From NCBI RefSeq assembly GCF_002934685.1, contig NZ_NKHL01000117.1, positions 200,986-264,985 on the forward strand: 64,000 bases of DNA, in the 5' to 3' direction. Within the stretch, counting starts at the first letter, position 1. Every line of letters starts with the position of its first letter. This DNA comes from Pseudomonas bohemica. GTDB taxonomy: Bacteria > Pseudomonadota > Gammaproteobacteria > Pseudomonadales > Pseudomonadaceae. Shown here piece after piece: positions 24,624 through 33,151 of this stretch. A model generated the notes under the pieces. It made no database searches, was not told where the DNA came from, and saw only the letters and a program-made list of their open reading frames with translations. The translations under genes and the position numbers were made by a program.

Positions 24624-24884
24624 CAAACATCCCGGGGAAAAAGGTCGACAGAACAGTGGACCGGAGAAAACGCAGGTAAGTCTGCAACAAGCCTTAAATT
24701 GGATCAACGCAGAGTTTGCAACCACATGGATACATCAGGGATTTCATGGTCACTCGCCCGAGCGTACAGCACGACGGCAGGTGGTTTCAGGCTTTCGGCG
24801 TCGGCGGAGGACGACACCGAAGAATAGCCGACCGGAGGCAAGAATCGACTGACGGTCGTCACTCTCGCCTGCGCCACAAGGGCA

Positions 24885-26150
24885 TCAGACCTCACCGTGC
24901 TCCAGGCGCACGCCCAGGAACTCCAGCGCACGCCAGTAGCCCGGATAGGTCTTGCCGACGCAATCCGGATCCTGAATGCGCACCCCAGATACTTTCAGGC
25001 CAGCCAAGGCAAAGCACATCGCGATCCGGTGGTCGGAGTGGGTGTTGATCAGCGCATGGCTGTTGGTGCCGGCAAGACCAGGATCGGACGCCACCAGCAG
25101 GTCATCGCCTTCTACCGTCGCCAGCCCGGGACGCACCTGGTTCAGACCGTCATGGAGGGCCTGGACCCGGTCACACTCCTTCACCCGCAGGTTGGCCAGA
25201 TCGACGAAGCGCACCGGCGTTTCGTTGAAGGCAGCCAGCACCGCCAGCGTAGGGATCGCGTCCTGCATTTGCGAGCCGTTGATCACCGCAGGCATCTTCG
25301 GAAACTGCGCGATCATCTCCATCGCCTTGGCGTCAGGCTGGGTGAAGGCTTCAGCCGCGACACCCAGATCGATTTTGCCAGCGGTAAGCGCCTCGGCAGC
25401 CCATAGATAAGTGGCAGCGGAGGCATCGGGCTCGATCTGGTAATCGCAAGCGGCGTATCCGGTCGGCGCCACGCGCCACAACGCCTCGTCGACGACTTCC
25501 ACTTCGGCACCAAAGGCGCGCATGCAGGCGATGGTCAGATCTATGTAGCCGCGAGCCCCGATTTCCTTGCCCGTGAGCGCGACTTCAATGGGCGCATCGC
25601 CACAGGCGGCAACCATCAACAGTGCCGAGACATACTGGCTAGACATGCCGCCGTCGATTTCGAAGCGTGTCGCCTTGATCGAACCGTCGCCGTGGATGGT
25701 CACCGGCGGGCATCCAGTGGCGCTCTCGGCGCTCAGGCCGCCCTTGCGCAGGGCTTCCAGCAGAGGCCCAATCGGCCGCTTCTGCATGTAGTGATCGCCG
25801 TCCAGGGTGACAGTGCCGTCTACCGTGGCAACCGCCGCCGTCAGGAAGCGCACGGCGGTTCCAGCGTTGCCCAGAAACAGCGGGGCATCGGGAATTTGCA
25901 GGCTGCCGCTGCTGGTGACCACGAAACTGGTGTCGTCCGGCTCGTCGATGGTCACGCCCATCTGCCGCAGGGCGTTGGACATATGCCGGGTGTCATCGCT
26001 TTTCAGGGCGCCTCGCAGATGGCTGGTGCCCTTGGCCAGCGCCGCCAGCAGCAATGCGCGGTTGGTGATCGACTTGGAGCCAGGTGGCGCGACATGCCCC
26101 GTCAACGGTACACCCGGTGGGATCACAGTGATGGTTTGGTTCATGCCCAT
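24885..26150 (-). CDS. aroA: 3-phosphoshikimate 1-carboxyvinyltransferase (EPSP synthase), stand-alone
   Basis: 421 aa; the ATG at 26150 has GGAG 9 bases upstream (ATG at 26144 also possible). It makes EPSP from shikimate-3-phosphate and PEP. Motifs: PGSKSITNRALLLAALAKG, LGNAGTAVRFLTAA, DGGMSSQYVSALLMVA, PDASAATYLWAAEAL and LRVKECDR. In the AGTA-x-R loop the position after Arg is Phe rather than the usual Pro (Pro101 of E. coli). Most pseudomonads carry their main EPSP synthase fused to prephenate dehydrogenase; this separate copy is probably a second one. It lies downstream of the epimerase gene. Confidence 0.92.
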   Translation of the reverse strand: MGMNQTITVIPPGVPLTGHVAPPGSKSITNRALLLAALAKGTSHLRGALKSDDTRHMSNALRQMGVTIDEPDDTSFVVTSSGSLQIPDAPLFLGNAGTAVRFLTAAVATVDGTVTLDGDHYMQKRPIGPLLEALRKGGLSAESATGCPPVTIHGDGSIKATRFEIDGGMSSQYVSALLMVAACGDAPIEVALTGKEIGARGYIDLTIACMRAFGAEVEVVDEALWRVAPTGYAACDYQIEPDASAATYLWAAEALTAGKIDLGVAAEAFTQPDAKAMEMIAQFPKMPAVINGSQMQDAIPTLAVLAAFNETPVRFVDLANLRVKECDRVQALHDGLNQVRPGLATVEGDDLLVASDPGLAGTNSHALINTHSDHRIAMCFALAGLKVSGVRIQDPDCVGKTYPGYWRALEFLGVRLEHGEV

Positions 26151-26265
26151 GGTCCAGCTCTCCAAATTCGAAATCAGCGCCGCTTCGACAAGCCGCCAAT
26201 CATGGCATTTATCGTCACGATCTGCAGCAGCGCATTGCTATTTGCGCCGAAGGAAAAGTCGGAAG

Positions 26266-27219
26266 CTATCGCGGGGTTTGTCGACTCAGGCGGTATTGTC
26301 GGCCAACCCGCACCAGGGACTGCAGCGTATCGGTGTCCGGTCGATAACCCAGCACTCGACGCGCCTTGCCAGAGTCAACCGTTAACGAACCGCACAACTG
26401 TGTATAGAGGTCCCCTTTGCCAGCCAGCTTGAGCAATGCTGCCAACACAAATTGCGGCACGGGAATCGACCAGCGTCGCCTCTGCATCCCATGCGCCAGC
26501 GCTTCGAGCATTTGGTCAGTGGAAACGTCCGAACCGTCGCTGGCCAGAAACAGCTCGCCGCCAGCTTGGGGATGGCGTGCCGCCAATGAAATCAGCAGCG
26601 CCAGGTTATCCACCGAGATAATACTGCGGGCGTTGCGCACCAGGCCGAAGGGGCTCGGAATGCCTTTGTCGACCACTTTGAGCAGGGTGTTGAAGTTCCC
26701 CGGGGCGTCGGCCCCGTACACCAACGGCGGGCGGATGATCACCAGTTGCATGTCTGAAGCCTGCAACAGCGCTTTAAGGCCCTCCTCCGCTTGCAGTTTC
26801 GAACGCGCATAGTCGGCCGCTGGAGCAGGCTCAGAGTCCTCGGTGAAGCGCTGCTGTGCAGACTGATTGCCGTTCACTCCGATGGAACTGACGAACACCA
26901 GACGCTTGACGCCCGCCTCCACTGCCAGACGCGCCAGCTGCAACGTCGCATCACGATTTATGGCTCGATACAGCTCCGGCGCATCGCCCTGCTTGTTCAG
27001 GACGTGAGCGCGGCCTGCCAGATGCACGACGCAATCGATTCCATGCAGGCTTTCGCTGATGGACTGGGCATCAGTGAAGTCCTTCGCCTGATAATCAACA
27101 CCGGCAACCGACCCGCCCCCGCTTCTGGAGACGCCATGAACATCATGGCCTTCGCTGACCAGCAGCTCGCACAACCGTGAGCCGATGAAGCCGGTGGCTC
27201 CTGTGACAAGAATCCGCAT
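26266..27219 (-). CDS. NAD-dependent epimerase/dehydratase (extended SDR)
   Basis: 317 aa from the ATG at 27219. The Rossmann motif ILVTGATGFIGSRLCE is at the N-terminus and the active-site YARSK near residue 140, preceded by the Ser in FVSSIGVNG. It resembles the nucleotide-sugar 4-epimerase/reductase group found in O-antigen loci (WbpV/GalE-like), but no other polysaccharide gene is nearby, so the substrate is open. An in-frame ATG at 27240 lacks a ribosome site. It shares strand with aroA 116 bases downstream. Confidence 0.85.
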   Translation of the reverse strand: MRILVTGATGFIGSRLCELLVSEGHDVHGVSRSGGGSVAGVDYQAKDFTDAQSISESLHGIDCVVHLAGRAHVLNKQGDAPELYRAINRDATLQLARLAVEAGVKRLVFVSSIGVNGNQSAQQRFTEDSEPAPAADYARSKLQAEEGLKALLQASDMQLVIIRPPLVYGADAPGNFNTLLKVVDKGIPSPFGLVRNARSIISVDNLALLISLAARHPQAGGELFLASDGSDVSTDQMLEALAHGMQRRRWSIPVPQFVLAALLKLAGKGDLYTQLCGSLTVDSGKARRVLGYRPDTDTLQSLVRVGRQYRLSRQTPR

Positions 27220-27296
27220 GACTTGCGACTCGCTCTCCATGAATTGGCCGAATGATAAACGCAGAATCCGTGGCTGGACGGGAGTTTTTCGCACGT

Positions 27297-27323
27297 ATAA
27301 AAAAAGCGACCCGCAGGTCGCTT
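27297..27323 (-). terminator. Rho-independent terminator of the OprD-type porin
   Basis: On the minus strand AAGCGACC, loop TGCG, GGTCGCTT, then a T-run. It is 43 bases past the porin stop codon. Confidence 0.85.
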
Positions 27324-27366
27324 GCTTTGCAGCGCCTCGCCGTTCGTCAGGCGCCGAGGTTCACGG

Positions 27367-28605
27367 TCATTTGAAAACAACTGTGTACGAAAGGATTAAC
27401 CGATTTTCGTCCAGTTGACCCGCCGCGTCGGAACGGACCATCGCGTTGCGCCAGCGCAGGCCGAAATTCTTCAGCGGACCACTCTGGATAACGTAGCTCA
27501 CATCCAGATCACGCTCCCATTCCTTGGCGTCGCTGCCTGCCACGTCGAAACCGTCACCGCGCAGATACCGTGCCAGAAAGGTCAGGCCAGGTACGCCATA
27601 GCCCGCCATGTTGATGTCGTAGCGTGCCTGCCAGGAGCGCTCTTGCGTACGGGTGAAGTCGAGGATCTGCACCACGTTGGCAACGTTGGGATCGGCATCG
27701 GCGAGATAGGGAAATGGCGAATCGCCGCGGTTGTCCTGATAGCCGAGCCGCCAGGTATGCGAGCCCAGGTTTGCCGACAGCAGGATCGACGTCAGGCCGT
27801 TATCGATCTTGCCTGCGCGCTGCGCCCCGGCTTGCGACGAATCGAAATAGCCAAGGTTGCCACCCAGATTCCAGCTTCCCAGGGTCTGGGTTGCCAGCAG
27901 GCCGTAGTAGTTCTGTTGATAAACGTCTTCGAGTTCGGCCCTCCAGAACGACGCGGTCAGTTGAGGACTGAAGATGTAGGCCGCACTGGCGTAGTTGAAG
28001 CGATCGCTGCTGGCCGAATAGTTGCCGGTCAGGAAATCATCGTGGTTGCTGCTGGCGTTTCGATAGTTGACGCTGCGGAACTGTCCGGCATCGATCAGTA
28101 CGTTGTCTATGTCCCTGGAAACGACAGTCGCGCCGTTGTAGATAGGCGGCAGGAGCCGCGCATCGCTGGACAGCAGCACCGGTGACTTGGGCATGAAGCC
28201 ACCGACCTTCAGCTCGGTTTTCGCCACTTTAGCCTTGAATACGCCGGACAGGTCGCTGTATTCGCCAGGTCCGGCGTCGCCGAACGCATTGGGCAGCAGG
28301 CCGGTCCCCGCGCGGGCGTCCGAGGAATCGAGCTTCACCCCAAGGGCGGCATACAGATCCGCGCCAAACCCTATCGGGCCCTCGGTGTATCCGGACGTGG
28401 CGTTGAACATGAAGCCCTGCGCCCATTCCGCTCGCTTGGATTGGACCGCAGCATCCTGGCGAAAATCACGATTGAAGTAGAAGTTGCGCATGTCGAGCCT
28501 GACGCTACTGTCGCCAATGAAATCCGCTTTGACGGTGTACGGAAGCGTCACGATGGGAGCAAGACACGAAAGCGCGCAGACCCGCGCCAGGGGGAGCTTT
28601 TGCAT
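27367..28605 (-). CDS. OprD family outer membrane porin
   Basis: 412 aa from the ATG at 28605 (GGGAA upstream). Signal peptide about 1-26 (cleavage near VKA). It has OprD hallmarks: DSSVRLDMRNFYFNRDFR at the mature N-terminus, EWAQGFMFNATSGYTEGPIGFG, a SLRYxxGDG-type LARYLRGDGFDV segment and a terminal aromatic (VVFK). OprD/Occ channels take up small carboxylates or basic amino acids. It is divergent from the catabolic cluster and is a good candidate for its uptake channel. Sequence upstream of 28605 in frame has no signal peptide character. Confidence 0.93.
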   Translation of the reverse strand: MQKLPLARVCALSCLAPIVTLPYTVKADFIGDSSVRLDMRNFYFNRDFRQDAAVQSKRAEWAQGFMFNATSGYTEGPIGFGADLYAALGVKLDSSDARAGTGLLPNAFGDAGPGEYSDLSGVFKAKVAKTELKVGGFMPKSPVLLSSDARLLPPIYNGATVVSRDIDNVLIDAGQFRSVNYRNASSNHDDFLTGNYSASSDRFNYASAAYIFSPQLTASFWRAELEDVYQQNYYGLLATQTLGSWNLGGNLGYFDSSQAGAQRAGKIDNGLTSILLSANLGSHTWRLGYQDNRGDSPFPYLADADPNVANVVQILDFTRTQERSWQARYDINMAGYGVPGLTFLARYLRGDGFDVAGSDAKEWERDLDVSYVIQSGPLKNFGLRWRNAMVRSDAAGQLDENRLILSYTVVFK

Positions 28606-28833
28606 GTGGAGATTCCCGATAATTGTTTTTATTAGGACTTCGGGCGCGAAAACGCCTTGAGCTGCGCCAGCATGGGCAGCGCGAGGGATGTTGGGTATTT
28701 GGATTTGGTTAAGCGGCGCTTGCACGCAGGAAAACATGGACGCTGAGCTGCCATGGTTAAGCAGTACGGAAGGCAGCCTTTCGCTAAACGAAATTGTCGG
28801 GCGCGTCAGGCGACGCCATGCTGGGTCAATCGC

Positions 28834-28867
28834 TATGCACTTGCCAACAATATGCACCTGCCAACAA
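28834..28867 (+). repeat. 17-base tandem duplication upstream of the thiolase gene
   Basis: TATGCACTTGCCAACAA is followed directly by TATGCACCTGCCAACAA, with one mismatch. It ends 17 bases before the thiolase ATG, in the porin/thiolase divergent region. Confidence 0.8.
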
Positions 28868-28884
28868 TAAAAGGTATCAGCGTT

Positions 28885-30081
28885 ATGAAAGACGCCTTGA
28901 TCGTCTCGCCCCTGAGATCACCTATCGGCAAATTCGGTGGCGCCCTTGCATCACTCAGCGCCGATCATCTGGCGGCCACCATGATTCGCAGCCTGATGAG
29001 CCGCCTGGACGTACCGGCGGACTCGCTGGACGAAGTCATCGTTTCCCAGTCCTACTCCAATAGCGAAGCCCCTTGCATGGGTCGCTACGCCGCCCTGCTC
29101 GGCGACTTGCCCCTTTCAGTGCCAGGCTACACGCTGGACCGCCGATGCGGTTCGGGCTTGCAGGCCATTGCTGACGCAGCGATGCATATCCAGACCGGAC
29201 ACGCCGAAGCGGTGATGGTGGTCGGCGTGGAGAGCATGAGCAACATCGAGTACTACACCAACGATATGCGCTGGGGGGCTCGCGCTGGCAGCGTGAAGAT
29301 GCACGACCGACTGGAACGCGGTCGCGAGCGCTCCCAACCTGAATCTCGATTCGGGCGCATCTCGGGAATGCCGGAGACGGCCGAGAATCTTGCGCGTGAC
29401 TATGGCATCAGTCGCGAGGACGCCGACCAGTTCGCCGTGCGCAGCCATCTGAACGCCGCTCGAGCGTGGCAAGAAGGACGCTTTGCCGACGAGGTCATCG
29501 CTCTGGAAGTGCCACGCAAACGCGGTGCCAGCGAATGGGTGCGGATGGATGAGGGCATCCGCGCCGACGCCAACGTGGACAGCATGAAGGGCTTGCGCAC
29601 ACTGCTGCCTGAAGGCGTCTGCACGGCGGGTAATTCCAGCCAGCAAAATGACGCCGCCGCCGGCTGTCTGGTGGTCTCGCGCGAATACGCCGCACGCTAT
29701 GGGTTGCAGCCCATTGCGCGTCTGGTTGACTGGGCTGCCGCAGGTTGCGATCCGGCGCGCATGGGCATCGGTCCCGTCCCCGCAGTCGCCAAGCTGTTGG
29801 AACGTACCGGCCTGGGTCTGGCCGACATGGATCTGATCGAGGTCAATGAAGCATTTGCCGCCCAGGCACTTGCCGTGCTGCGCGCCTGGGACATGCAAGA
29901 TATTGATCGGGTCAACGTCAATGGCTCCGGCATCTCGCTCGGCCATCCGATCGGCGCCACCGGCGTGCGCATCATGACCACACTGCTGCATGAAATGCGC
30001 CGACGGGACGTGCGCTATGGCCTGGAAACCATGTGCATTGGCGGCGGCCAAGGTATGGCCGCGCTTTTCGAGCGCGTGTGA
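28885..30081 (+). CDS. Thiolase family acyl-CoA acyltransferase
   Basis: 398 aa from the ATG at 28885. Active-site residues: Cys in LDRRCGSGLQAI (about residue 91), VNEAFAAQALAV, His in LGHPIGATG and the second Cys in METMCIGGGQG-type ETMCIGGG. Thiolases cut 3-oxoacyl-CoA with CoA, or condense two acyl-CoAs. It is less close to PcaF than the CoA-transferase subunits here are to PcaI/PcaJ, so the keto-acyl substrate may differ. First gene of a twelve-gene plus-strand cluster. Confidence 0.92.
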   Translation: MKDALIVSPLRSPIGKFGGALASLSADHLAATMIRSLMSRLDVPADSLDEVIVSQSYSNSEAPCMGRYAALLGDLPLSVPGYTLDRRCGSGLQAIADAAMHIQTGHAEAVMVVGVESMSNIEYYTNDMRWGARAGSVKMHDRLERGRERSQPESRFGRISGMPETAENLARDYGISREDADQFAVRSHLNAARAWQEGRFADEVIALEVPRKRGASEWVRMDEGIRADANVDSMKGLRTLLPEGVCTAGNSSQQNDAAAGCLVVSREYAARYGLQPIARLVDWAAAGCDPARMGIGPVPAVAKLLERTGLGLADMDLIEVNEAFAAQALAVLRAWDMQDIDRVNVNGSGISLGHPIGATGVRIMTTLLHEMRRRDVRYGLETMCIGGGQGMAALFERV

Positions 30082-30094
30082 GGGAGGCATTTCC

Positions 30095-30955
30095 ATGCAA
30101 TGGATCAAGGTCAACGGTAATGTCCTGCGCTACGACTTGAGCTCCGATAACGGCCCCACCCTGGTCTTGATTCACGAAATGGGCGGTACGCTGGAGAGCT
30201 GGGACGCCATCTGCAGCGGTCTCGGTGACCGGTTCCGGATACTGCGTTACGACGTGCGTGGTTCAGGACTTTCCGAAAAAATCGTGGGCGAAACCACCAT
30301 CGACGAGCAGGTCGACGATCTTCATGGGTTACTGACGTCGCTGCACATCGAGGCGCCGATTGCGTTGGCGGGTGTGGCCGTTGGCGCTGCGATCGCCATT
30401 CGCTTCGCAGCCCGCTATCCACTGCTGGTCAGCCATCTGATTGGTTTTTCACCCGCGTGCGGCGTTGCACCTTCAGCAAGGGAGGCAACGCTGGCGCGAG
30501 CCACGGCGCTTCGGTATGAAGGTTTGCGCGGCCTCATCCCGCAGCTACTCGACAAGACCTGGCCAGCGCCTTTGCGCAGCAATGCGCAGGCTTTCGAAAG
30601 CTTCAGCAACCGCTGGCTGAGCGCCGACCCGCAAAGCTTCGCCGCGATTTTTTCGATGCTGGCGCGCATGGAGCTCGATGACGATATACCCCGTTTACCA
30701 TCGCGTACGGTATTGATCGCAGGTGAGTACGACGGCCTGCGTCCGCCATCGGAGATCGCCAGGCTGGCGGCGCTGGCCAGCCATGTCGAAGCGGTGCATG
30801 TCGCCTCAGGGCACTTCATGCCGGTGCAGAGTCCACTGTGGGTCATGACCCTGCTCGAACAAACCATTCTCGACAACCGCTCAGGCTGCGACATCTACGA
30901 CGAGTTCATCAGCCAGCCACAACACCGTGTATCACCGAGCGGCCACGCTGCCTGA
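30095..30955 (+). CDS. Alpha/beta-hydrolase (PcaD-like) with Ala at the nucleophile position
   Basis: 286 aa; GGGAGG precedes the ATG at 30095, 13 bases after the thiolase stop. The fold is clear: LVLIHEMGGTLESWD oxyanion loop, RVLRYD-type RILRYDVRGSG, acid in AGEYDGLRPPS and His in ASGHFMPV. The nucleophile elbow reads AGVAVGAA, so the Ser expected in G-x-S-x-G is Ala95. By overall similarity it resembles 3-oxoadipate enol-lactonases. It either lost esterase activity, uses another mechanism, or carries a recent mutation (GCC is one change from TCC). Confidence 0.85.
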   Translation: MQWIKVNGNVLRYDLSSDNGPTLVLIHEMGGTLESWDAICSGLGDRFRILRYDVRGSGLSEKIVGETTIDEQVDDLHGLLTSLHIEAPIALAGVAVGAAIAIRFAARYPLLVSHLIGFSPACGVAPSAREATLARATALRYEGLRGLIPQLLDKTWPAPLRSNAQAFESFSNRWLSADPQSFAAIFSMLARMELDDDIPRLPSRTVLIAGEYDGLRPPSEIARLAALASHVEAVHVASGHFMPVQSPLWVMTLLEQTILDNRSGCDIYDEFISQPQHRVSPSGHAA

Positions 30956-30979
30956 CTATAAGAAAAGAGGAAATCCACC

Positions 30980-31870
30980 ATGATGCAATCGCGCATGATC
31001 GGCGATGTCAAAGTCACCCGAATTCTGGAATATGCAGGCCCTACTCATGATCCGGCGTTCCTGTTCCCTGACATCGATCGCAGCGTACTGGACGAACACC
31101 AGCAACTGATGGCACCGAATCACTGGGTGCCCCACATGAACAAGCTGATCGTGACCATTCAGTTCTGGATCGTGCATGCAGGCAGCAACATCATCGTGGT
31201 AGATACCGGAGTCGGCAACTTCAAGCCCCGTGCCGGTATCCCGCGCATGAATATGCTCAACACGCTGGTGCGCGAGTGGATGATTGCCGCCGGAGCGCCG
31301 CCGGAAAAAGTCACCCATGTCGTACTCACTCACCTGCACGCCGACCATGTCGGCTGGAATACCACCTGGCAAGACAACCGCTGGGTACCGACCTTTCCCA
31401 ACGCGCGTTATTACATTCCCAAGGAAGACTTCGTTTTCTGCAAGGAAGGTAAAAACAAGGAACCTGGGGTCATCGATGTGTTTGGCGACTCGTTCTTCGA
31501 CAGCGTTATGCCGATCATCGATGAGGGCCTGGGCGTGATGATCGAACCGCCTCAGGAGATTGCCGACTGTCTGGTGGTCGAGCCTGCTCCTGGACACAGC
31601 CCTGGACAAGTTGCGTTCCGCATCCGCTCGCGGGGCGAAGAAGGCCTGTTCTGCGGCGATATCTTTCACAGCCCGTTGCAGATCGTGCGCCCGGACGTCA
31701 ACTCCGGTTATTGCATCTGGGCCGACACAGCCCGCAAGACGCGCCTGGATTTCCTCAACCGCGCGGCAGATCGCGAGGCGCTGCTCATGCCGGTGCATTT
31801 TGGCGAACCACATTGCGGTTATATCCGTCGCAATGGCGCAGGCTTCTACTTCGAACCAGCGCAGTGGTAA
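30980..31870 (+). CDS. MBL-fold metallo-hydrolase
   Basis: 296 aa with GAGG ahead of ATGATG. Metallo-beta-lactamase motifs: DTGVGNFKP, HLHADHVGW (about residue 117), PAPGHSPG and CGDIFHSPL, with a late MPVHFGEPH. This fold includes AHL lactonases, other lactonases and thioesterases. In this cluster a lactone- or ester-opening role is likely, which is inference. It is 24 bases past the alpha/beta-hydrolase and probably co-transcribed. Confidence 0.88.
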   Translation: MMQSRMIGDVKVTRILEYAGPTHDPAFLFPDIDRSVLDEHQQLMAPNHWVPHMNKLIVTIQFWIVHAGSNIIVVDTGVGNFKPRAGIPRMNMLNTLVREWMIAAGAPPEKVTHVVLTHLHADHVGWNTTWQDNRWVPTFPNARYYIPKEDFVFCKEGKNKEPGVIDVFGDSFFDSVMPIIDEGLGVMIEPPQEIADCLVVEPAPGHSPGQVAFRIRSRGEEGLFCGDIFHSPLQIVRPDVNSGYCIWADTARKTRLDFLNRAADREALLMPVHFGEPHCGYIRRNGAGFYFEPAQW

Positions 31871-31886
31871 ACCTGCGTTCCAGGCT

Positions 31887-32017
31887 GTGTAAAAACGTCA
31901 CGAGCAAAGGCAAGACACGGCAAAAACGGGCGGGGTCGCATCTGACTCCGGGTCTGCTGAATGAGCATTTTTCGCCCCTTTTCAACGCAGTATTGCCGAG
32001 CGCAGTCGTTTTTACAC
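31887..32017. mobile_element. MITE-like element (131 bases)
   Basis: GTGTAAAAACG at 31887-31897 and its exact inverted copy CGTTTTTACAC at 32007-32017 bound a non-coding segment between the MBL gene and the LysR gene. No target duplication is clear and no transposase is present. It resembles repeat ends seen elsewhere in Pseudomonas, which I cannot verify here. Confidence 0.5.
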
Positions 32018-32107
32018 GGTCGGTGTCCGAATCCTGTCGTCTGGATGGACAGGGCTGGCAGCGGCCATTAACTTGGCCGGTCATCCCTGCAAAAGAAGTC
32101 AATAATC

Positions 32108-33031
32108 ATGGCGATGCATTTCGACATCACTGATTTCCGCCTGTTTATCAACATTGCGGAAACCAGCAGCCTCACACGTGGCGCCGAGCGTTCGTTTCTC
32201 TCGGTGCCGGCGACCAGCAACCGCATCAAAAACCTTGAAGACAACCTGGGCATGCGCCTGCTGGAACGTTCACCCCAAGGGGTGACCCTGACCAATGCCG
32301 GGCGGACCTATCTGCAACATGCCCGCTCGGTGCTGGCGCAACTGGAGCTGCTTACCGGCGACTTGCAGGAATACGCAATAGGTCTCAAAGGGCGGCTACG
32401 TCTGCTGGCGAACACCACCGCCATTACCGAGTATTTGCCTTCGGTGGTCGGGGAATACCTCACGACCCACCCGGACGTGCACATCGACATGCGCGAGCGC
32501 CTGAGCGATGACATCGTGCGCAGTATCCGCGATGGCGGTGCTGATCTTGGTATCGTCTCAGGCACCGTGATGACTGACGGTTTGCAAAGCGTACCGCTGG
32601 TGTCCAGTCGACTGCTGCTGATCGCCCCCCTTGGCCACCCGGTGCTGGCCAACGGTGGGGTGTTCTTCAAGGAGGCGTTGCAATACGCGTTCGTATCGTT
32701 GCTTGAGGGCAGCGCGATTCATGTATTCCTCAGTCGTGCAGCCGCCGCACTTCACACGCCGCTGACGATCCGGGTTCAGGTTGCGAGCACCGATGCGATT
32801 TTACGGATGGTGGCGGCCGGTGCCGGGATTGCCATCGTGCCGCAAGCGGGGTTTTCCAGGCTCAAGGGTCAGCAGAAGATTGGCTCATGCACGCTGCTCG
32901 ATCCTTGGGCGGTGCGGACTTTCCAGTTGTGTGCCCAGGACTTCGACGGTCTCTCATCGTTTGCCCGCGATTTTGCCAACAGCCTGATCGATTGGTGCCG
33001 CACCTCTGCCCAGACCAGCCAACCCCTTTAA
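32108..33031 (+). CDS. LysR family transcriptional regulator
   Basis: 307 aa. Helix-turn-helix at residues about 5-62 (DFRLFINIAETSSLTRGAERS, then NRIKNLEDNLGMRLLERS). The rest is the periplasmic-binding-like effector domain. It lies within the catabolic cluster on the same strand and is the natural candidate to control it. An ATG at 32114 is an alternative start; neither has a strong ribosome site. Confidence 0.92.
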   Translation: MAMHFDITDFRLFINIAETSSLTRGAERSFLSVPATSNRIKNLEDNLGMRLLERSPQGVTLTNAGRTYLQHARSVLAQLELLTGDLQEYAIGLKGRLRLLANTTAITEYLPSVVGEYLTTHPDVHIDMRERLSDDIVRSIRDGGADLGIVSGTVMTDGLQSVPLVSSRLLLIAPLGHPVLANGGVFFKEALQYAFVSLLEGSAIHVFLSRAAAALHTPLTIRVQVASTDAILRMVAAGAGIAIVPQAGFSRLKGQQKIGSCTLLDPWAVRTFQLCAQDFDGLSSFARDFANSLIDWCRTSAQTSQPL

Positions 33032-33151
33032 GCATTGCCTAACGCGGCGTTTTGAAATGCAAAATTGTCCCTGCTCCGCTCGTCTGCGAGCCTGATTCAC
33101 AAGGCTCAAGCGCTCATGCGAACGCGCTACTTATAAGAACAGGAAGGGCTC

